Made by a program: the position numbers and the translations under genes | Assembly (NCBI GenBank): GCA_964035545.1 | Contig: OZ037770.1 | Span: forward strand, 9,698,973 to 9,762,972 | Length of the DNA: 64,000 nucleotides | Source of the DNA: Bugula neritina | Lineage: Eukaryota; Bryozoa; Gymnolaemata; Cheilostomatida; Bugulidae | Direction of reading: 5' to 3' | Notes under the pieces: generated by a model | The model's database searches: none | What the model was told of the DNA's origin: nothing | The model's input: the letters and a program-made list of their open reading frames with translations, nothing else | In this document: positions 25,072 through 64,000 of the stretch, piece by piece | Layout: every line of letters begins with the position of its first letter | Numbering within the stretch: position 1 is the stretch's first letter

Positions 25072-26295
25072 ATGAAAGCTATTGGATTTATTTTTAGCTT
25101 ATTTGGTAAGCACTTTAAATTTCTAATAACCCCTCAATCAATTTGTTTTAGATTTATGATAATGCTGTTGCAAAATCAAAATATGTAGACCGTCATAAAT
25201 CAACTATGACTTTATGGGTAGCTATTTAAGTAGGCTAACCTTACACACATGCACATACATAACAAGGTAGATATAGCTTTGCCTATTCAAACTGATAATT
25301 TTTATGTTTCTACAGTCCTATAAGGGTATTTGATGTATCGTAAGTAACAGATAATTGACAAAAAATAATTAGTAATTGTTCAAATAATATAAATATGAAT
25401 AATTGTAGATATAGATATAATAGTACATACAAAACAATGCTTTTTGTGCTGCAATAAATTTTAGTTCAGACTGGTTCCTACCCTGTGTCAATGTTGTATT
25501 GCTAGTGGCCAGAGGCAATAACTATCTGCTACACTACTTGCTACATTGAAACTCTTTCATAAGCTTCTACTAAATAATATGTTTAATCTTTTTGATAAAG
25601 ACTATACTGTTATTACTTGTGACATTATTTACATGACATTCATAATATTATAGGAGTTTAGTGAAAATGGCACATGCAGGTAAAAATGGCATGGTAAAAA
25701 TGGCACAGGTAATAATGGCACAGGTAGTAATGGCAAAAATGGCAAAGTAGGTAAAAATGGCACATTTTCAATATTGGGGTTTGGGGTAGTATTGAGGGTT
25801 TGGAATGGGGGATTTAGGTTTGGGGTTTGGGGTTAAAAGGTTGAGGATTAGGGTTTAGGGTTTGGGAAAAATTAAGTTCCACTTTTACCTCCTTTTTCAT
25901 TTGTGCCATTATTTCCTGTGCCATTATTACCTGCATGTGCTATATTACCTACATGTGCCAATTTTGACCTAAAATCCATCTTATATGATAATAAAATTGA
26001 TTTGTGGCATCTTAGATAAACAAAATATGTTTAGCATTTTGATGAGATTATTATTATGATTGCCTTTACAGCCATACTAGCAATAGTCAGCATGTTGACT
26101 TCACAAGCTGACGCTGCATCTTCTTGCTTCTGCAAAGCCAAGAGTTACTGTAAGCGGAATCCTTGCCAGATGATTGGGCCGTGTGGCAAAGCCAACCGCC
26201 GCTGTGTTCCTGTGTACTGTGGGTGCACATACTATTTTGAGAACACCCTCACCGGGCAACTAGCTGAAGACTGTCCACGTACTTGCGACTTCTAA
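25072..26295 (+). CDS. Secreted cysteine-rich peptide, two exons
   Basis: Exon 1 is 25072-25105 (34 nt, donor GTAAGC) and exon 2 is 26072-26295 (acceptor TTTACAG, stop TAA). Joined, they encode about 85 aa: a signal peptide beginning MKAIGFIFSLFAILAIV and ending near QADA, then a mature part with ten cysteines spaced C-x-C-x5-C-x4-C-x5-C-x6-C-x4-C-x-C-x15-C-x3-C, suggesting five disulfides. The in-frame ATG at 26056 lies in the intron; the exon 1 start is preferred because the spliced form gives a complete signal peptide and a TATA box lies upstream. I do not recognise the family; it could be antimicrobial, venom-like or a structural/mucus peptide. A pseudogene copy lies at 49497-49862. Confidence 0.8.
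25655..25985. mobile_element. Foldback/MITE element B, in the intron of the peptide gene
   Basis: Same design as element A: arms of AAAATGGCACA(T)G(C)AGGTAA-type subrepeats, inverted at the right end, around a G-rich core with TTAGGGTTTAGGG-like runs near 25850. The decayed peptide gene has an intron of only 272 bp against 966 bp here and lacks this element. No convincing target duplication found. Confidence 0.65.
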
Positions 26296-27339
26296 ACAAC
26301 ATACATCTAGATGCTATATAGTTGACATTCTGCATGTTTCTAAGAGATCATTTTGATATTGCTTGATAACTTAAATTCTGTCACAGGAAACATATTTCTA
26401 TGGCATACTTTCACTTTTAGATTTATGAATTTTACCATGTAAGATATCATAATTTTTATATTATTAACATATTACGTGATATGAAGCAATGTTCAATATG
26501 TAATAATATACTTTTTTTGCAAATGTATCAACTATTATTTTTCTTTTCTTCAAAACATGTTAATTATCTATCTAAATTTCTAACACTGTTTGTTATTTTC
26601 AAATAATTTTTAGAAAGTTCCACACACAATTGAAAGTAGCTTGAACTGATTTGAAACTTTATAGAAAGACATGAAAATAAGCAGAACAATTTGGCTCTGA
26701 ATCTTATTTTGAGCATATATGAAAACGGAAATATGATATAATAGATTTTAGCGTATAAAATCTTATCATTCAGTAATATATACTATATAAAGTTGAAACA
26801 TGCATGCACAGCCTTGTGCACTATTAAACCTCAATTGGAAAATTTGTTAAACCATAAATATACTCCTTTTAGCTTTTTTGATGAACATATGTTCCACATT
26901 ATACAATATTTTCACATTTAAATAATCTACTATAGCTTTGACTTTCTGTTCATATTTATGTCTAAAGGTTATTTCTGGCAGTCCGACAAGCTACCAATAT
27001 TATTCTATTCTTGGCATTGTAGCTGTAGGAGAATAACCAGCAAAGCTTACGTATTGTTATGACTCATAACATTTGGTGCACATATTGTGTAAGTAGTCCT
27101 ATCACCAAAAAGCTACAGAAAGTAAAACTTTTAAATTTAAATCTTTAGCCCTGCTCATAAAATTCTTGTGTACTCTTGCATAATGTGTTTTGTAAACTGT
27201 TAGATCAGTATTTTTATTATGTTATGAAATGTTTTATTATAGCTTCATATTCCAAGACGTACGATCACACATTGTCATTAATTACCATTCATTTTCACTA
27301 ATTTTATTAGATGTGCCCAACTAAACAGGTAAATCTGCA
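26296..27339. other. Intergenic region between peptide gene and gene 2 stop
   Basis: AT-rich sequence with the 3' flanks of two converging genes. From about 26595 it is alignable with 49840-50640 beside gene 3, which supports duplication of the whole unit. No other gene seen. Confidence 0.6.
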
Positions 27340-47608
<20,269 letters not shown>

Positions 47609-48641
47609 GGTATCTCAGAGCTGAAGAAAATGATATTATTCCAAATATTCGTGGGTTTGTCTAATGCATGGGATAATAGAAACATCAATAAAAATTTAGC
47701 CAATTGTTTGTTTCATTAAAACTATACCTGCAGTTTTCTTAATTCAGGTATATATTATTCTTTTTCATTTTTTACCCAACAAATATACTGCAGGTAAAAC
47801 TTTTACCATTTTAAAGTACATTAATTAATTTTTTTTCTCTATGACCAAAATATAATTGTACTCTTGTAATAAAAAAATTATTTACATTTATTGACTTGTA
47901 AAAAGGAATTGATTTGCTTTTTTGTGAACAAAGACACAATATAAATTCTGAGCAGTTGTGAGATTGCATAATAAGCACTAAAATCCAATTATTTGCAAGT
48001 GCATGAAACTGATTGTTCATCTAAAAAGCAATTTCAGCAAAATTGAGCAGCATTAAGCTATACTGCTAGACCGCACACAACTAGAAAGCATTTGAAACCT
48101 TTTTACATAATGTAGTGTTTGAACATCAACTTTGAAAACTTTTAATTTAACGTGTTTTATGCTAACATAATGACAAGACACATAGTGTAACATGAAACTA
48201 TATTGCCTGTATATAGCATATTATATATTATAAAATATTATTCTACATTAATTATCTTATTTTGCAGTGTACACTCTGCAATACACTACTTTTAAACAGT
48301 CAAACAAAAATGTTCAACAAAATTTTGTTTATTATTGTTTATAAAATTTGTTACTTTCTAAATGATTTATGCAAACTTTGCTGGCACTTTCTTAACACAA
48401 CAATTATTTATCTAGAAAACACAAAGTTTTTGCTAAAATAATATTTCAAACCCGTCAATGAAATAGTGATAAGGTAAGTTTCTCTTACAACTCAATTTAA
48501 ATACAAAATGTAATCAAAATCATACCAGTAGATCGATCTGTGCAATACATAACTCAATAATATAATTTAAAAATCACAGTAAGTACAAAGTGTATTGTGA
48601 GCAAAAAGAATTGTCATTTGAAATTGCTATGGTATGCTTAC

Positions 48642-48762
48642 CTATATCACCAGCTAGTTGCTTCAGTTTCCTTCTACAACTGATTACACAAGAACAAAAT
48701 ATTCACATCTGAAGCCCAATTTAATGCTGAAGAGTAACTTTAAAAACAAGTTCAGTATATAT
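48642..48762 (-). promoter_or_regulatory. Probable promoter and non-coding first exon of gene 2
   Basis: The coding start exon has an acceptor-like TTTTCTTCAG ending just before 47620, 12 nt ahead of the ATG, so an upstream untranslated exon is expected. A fitting donor (GATATAG|GTAAGC) lies at 48642, and a TATATA box at 48756-48761 (minus strand) stands about 30 bp before a possible start. This is inference; no transcript is available. Confidence 0.45.
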
Positions 48763-49496
48763 GCTGGTATTTAAGATTGAATGTTGAATGTTTATTATAA
48801 TATATAGAGGTGCAATATCACCACATTTTGAACTTTGAACAAATAGATTAAGTACATACACACAAAATTACTGCAGTAGTTTTATTATTACCTGCATATA
48901 ATATTCATAAATACATATCTCATGCTCACCTGCTAGCAAGTTATATACTTGTCAATTTATGTACCAGCATTTATGACTTTTCAAGTGATATAACTACAGA
49001 GTAAATATCAAGACTCCCCTTTTCTATGAAAGCCGAAACTGATTATAGAGAAATTTTGATCGCACTAATATTTTGTTAATTACAAAGTTAGTTATTCTAC
49101 TGCAATAAATATTTTATCGTTGTGTGAATAAGAAATACAACCCTTCAAGTTAATGAATTAGCTAGAATATATAGTAGGATTTTCTGTCACTAGTGAAATA
49201 TATAACAGTTATTATATATCCCTGAATACAAGGAGACGGAAAATTAGTGTAATGTGGTTTGCACATAATTAGTACTAAAAGGACAGTTCTGATTTATATT
49301 TTTACTGCATTCTAAATGTCCATTTCATGAAATTTTAAGGAATTAAATTTCCTTTACATGACTACCACGTTTCAGCACAGTTTCGTGTATAGCTAAAGAG
49401 CTATTAACTAAACTGCAAAACACATGTATGGCACATCTTCCTAAAGCTATAGACAGTTACTGTTTTGCAAAGAAGCTCAAAATTACTTGGTTTAAA
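48763..49496. other. Intergenic region upstream of gene 2
   Basis: AT-rich, no gene seen. From about 49325 it resembles the upstream region of the peptide gene (24895 onward), marking the left side of the second duplicated unit. Confidence 0.55.
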
Positions 49497-49862
49497 CTGA
49501 GAGCTATAGGTTGCACTTTTAGCTTATTAGGTAAACATGTTCAACTTTCAGTAACTTGTCATTCAGTTTGTTTCATATTTATGATGCTGCTTTTGCAAAA
49601 TCATGTGTGTCAGATAAACTAGTTTGTAAATATTTTAATATAAACATAGCACTTGAATAACTGCAAAGATATTAGCTTCTAGAAATCTTTTAAATTTTGA
49701 TATGACATTCATATACCACTAAAATAAATTTGTGGCATCTTAGATAAACAAAGAACTCATTAATCATTAATCATGAAATCATAATTATTATTGCCTATTC
49801 AGCCATACTGGCAATAGTAAGAGGCAGAGGCATCTTCTTGCTTCTGCTCATTTTCAAATAAT
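49497..49862 (+). pseudogene. Decayed copy of the cysteine-rich peptide gene
   Basis: Exon 1 homologue at 49497-49530 keeps its length and donor, but the start codon is CTG. Exon 2 homologue begins at 49803 with GCC-ATA-CTG, then loses about 15-16 nt (frameshift) within the signal-peptide region. After TCTTGCTTCTGC it jumps to sequence that lies downstream of the stop in the intact gene (near 26597), deleting almost the whole cysteine-rich domain. The TATA box is also degraded. Confidence 0.85.
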
Positions 49863-50648
49863 TTTTAAGTTAATTGTTTACTTTCTAAAAGTGCTCATAC
49901 ACAGACTGAAAATAGCTTAAACTGTTTTAAAACTTTATTGAGCTTAAAGTTGAACATAAGCAGAAAATATTAGCTCTAAATTAAGATAATCTTGTTATAA
50001 GCATATGTAAACAAAAATTTGAAATAAGATATTTTAACTCGTAAAATTTCATCATTCAGCAATATAATATTATATTCATTTCAAACATGCACAGCTTTGT
50101 GCTATTTAACATCATTTCATTTAACAGTTTCATAAAATTATAAGGATTCTCCCTTTAGTTTTTCTTGGTAAGAATTAAGATGTTACATATTAGGTTATGC
50201 AGTTTTTTATTTTCACATTAAAAAACTACTAGCTTTGAGTTTCTGTACATATTTATGTCTAAAATTTATTTCTCTCAGTTCAAAAAAAGACCAATATTAT
50301 TTTTTTCATGTCCTACTAGCTGTCGGAGAAAAAGTAACAAATATTACATATTATTATAACTCATTACATTTGGTGCACATGTGTAAGTTGTCATCCCCGC
50401 AAATCCAAAGATTATAGGAAAAGCATTAGGTTTAAATTTTTAACCTTTTGCATAAAATTCTTGTGTATCCTTACAAAGTCTGTTTTGTGAACTGCTAAAT
50501 CAGTATTTTCGTTATGACAAAATGCTATAAGCTGGTTTATTATTAGTTCATAAATCCAGACGAAAGATCGCACATTTTCATTAACTATGATATATTTTCA
50601 GAAACTTAATTACGTTAACTCCCTTATATTACAGGTGGCTTATTTACA
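49863..50648. other. Intergenic region 3' of gene 3
   Basis: Homologous to about 26610-27339 next to gene 2. No gene seen. Confidence 0.6.
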
Positions 50649-63091
<12,443 letters not shown>

Positions 63092-64000
63092 CTAAAACAA
63101 CATAAGATGAAATGTAAACATGATATTTGTATTGTGTCATGTAGATATGACACAATGAACTGACATAGAAGGCTTCATGCTGACAACTCTCAGCAAGTGG
63201 GTATTTTTGTATATGCATTTATAGAGGTATCTATTAATTACATATCTTTGACAATTGAGTAAAATAAAACACAGCTATGACATTAAAGCATGGTATAGTA
63301 GCATCTTGTAATTACTTTTGTTTATGCGGTAGATGTATAAAAGCATATCATGCTTCCCCATAATAGCAAAATATCCTCAAAAGATTCTGTACTAAGTTAC
63401 CACAACAGCAGATATTGTCTTTGAAGTGCCGTAAAAAAGAAAGTTTTAATAGCATAATTCTTCTTAGTTCTTTTTAATAAATTTTACTGTAAGTTAAAGT
63501 TCTTGAACGTGCATAGCTTCTTCTGCAACATTTCCATTTTTTTGGAACACAGACTTGTCTCTATTTGGTACTCAATACACCTACTTTTATATTGTAGAAA
63601 ACAGAGAAGCTACATTTGTCAGATGTATTACTTTGACGAGATACTTAATTTAAGTTTTTGATTGTAATAAATTGTTTCTAAGTAACATATTATAGAGTAA
63701 ATCAGGTGCCAAATAAATTTACACGTGATTTGAAATATGTGGCTACAATTTTGTAGACAATTGAGAATTATACCCATCTAAATAATAGAGGTAATTACAA
63801 AAGACTGTTGCAATATGTTTTAGGATACCAATTGCTTTATATATAAAACCAAAGGGAATGACTTTTGTTTGATAAAAAACATTTATGTGCTTAAAATGTT
63901 ATAAATAATTGAGTACCAAATCAAAAAGTCGTCCATTTGTCACCTATTTTGCTTTTATAAAACAAAAATTAGTGTTTGGGAGTAGTTTATGAAGAAAACA
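63092..64000 (-). other. Intron of gene 3 at the right edge
   Basis: Alignable with the gene 2 intron 42244-43138. The final bases correspond to about 43071-43113, so the next upstream exon lies just outside. No element or ORF of note. Confidence 0.75.

Noticed and set aside
25840-25870. Interstitial telomere
   Set aside because: GGGTTTAGGG-like runs are short, irregular and lie at the core of a foldback element.
26056-26295. Start of the peptide gene at the ATG at 26056
   Set aside because: That ATG lies in the intron; the spliced exon 1 start gives a full signal peptide and has its own TATA box.

Overview
The window is AT-rich animal nuclear DNA: genes split into many short exons with GT-AG introns, microsatellites, and metazoan retroelements (Ty3/gypsy, a Penelope-like element with hammerhead ribozymes, an APE-type LINE, tRNA-derived SINEs). 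It is probably from an aquatic invertebrate, perhaps a lophotrochozoan; the taxon is inferred only from general character.

Region 1 (1-9080) is retroelement territory. A Ty3/gypsy element on the minus strand runs off the left edge; its LTR ends against a (TA)n array at 5438. A Penelope-like element (5698-9045) lies in the same array as a 5'-truncated copy followed head-to-tail by a full 2428-bp copy. Each copy has a well-formed type I hammerhead ribozyme. Both elements lie in what looks like an intron of the first ABC transporter gene.

Region 2 (9127-63091) is a cluster of three paralogous ABCC5/MRP5-like exporters. Gene 1 (+, 9127-24060) shows 20 exons, from just before NBD1 to the stop; any upstream exons lie outside the window. 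Gene 2 (-, 27340-47608) is complete: 29 coding exons sum to 4218 nt (1405 aa). Gene 3 (-, 50649-63091) shows its last 23 coding exons and continues past the right edge. Exon sizes and phases are almost identical among copies, so each paralog serves as an 'empty-site' reference for dating insertions in the others.

Between genes 1 and 2 lies a small two-exon gene (+, 25072-26295) for a secreted peptide with ten cysteines. A decayed copy (49497-49862) sits at the same place beside gene 3. The duplicated unit was therefore [peptide gene (+), transporter (-)], roughly 24.9-49 kb and 49.3 kb to beyond 64 kb, and the second peptide gene has died. Gene 1 is an inverted relative.

The introns hold much of the novelty. 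In gene 2, a 25-bp minisatellite repeats an exon/intron boundary twenty times, so twenty identical splice donors lie in a row. Gene 1 has a perfect 96-bp inverted repeat and a lost splice acceptor with an in-frame substitute nine bases on. There are also foldback elements with terminal inverted repeats, a solo LTR, a structured GC-rich insert, and a duplicated intron/exon edge in gene 3 that looks like conversion from gene 2.

All coordinates and splice sites were read by eye and checked by exon length and phase among the three copies. No database search was possible.
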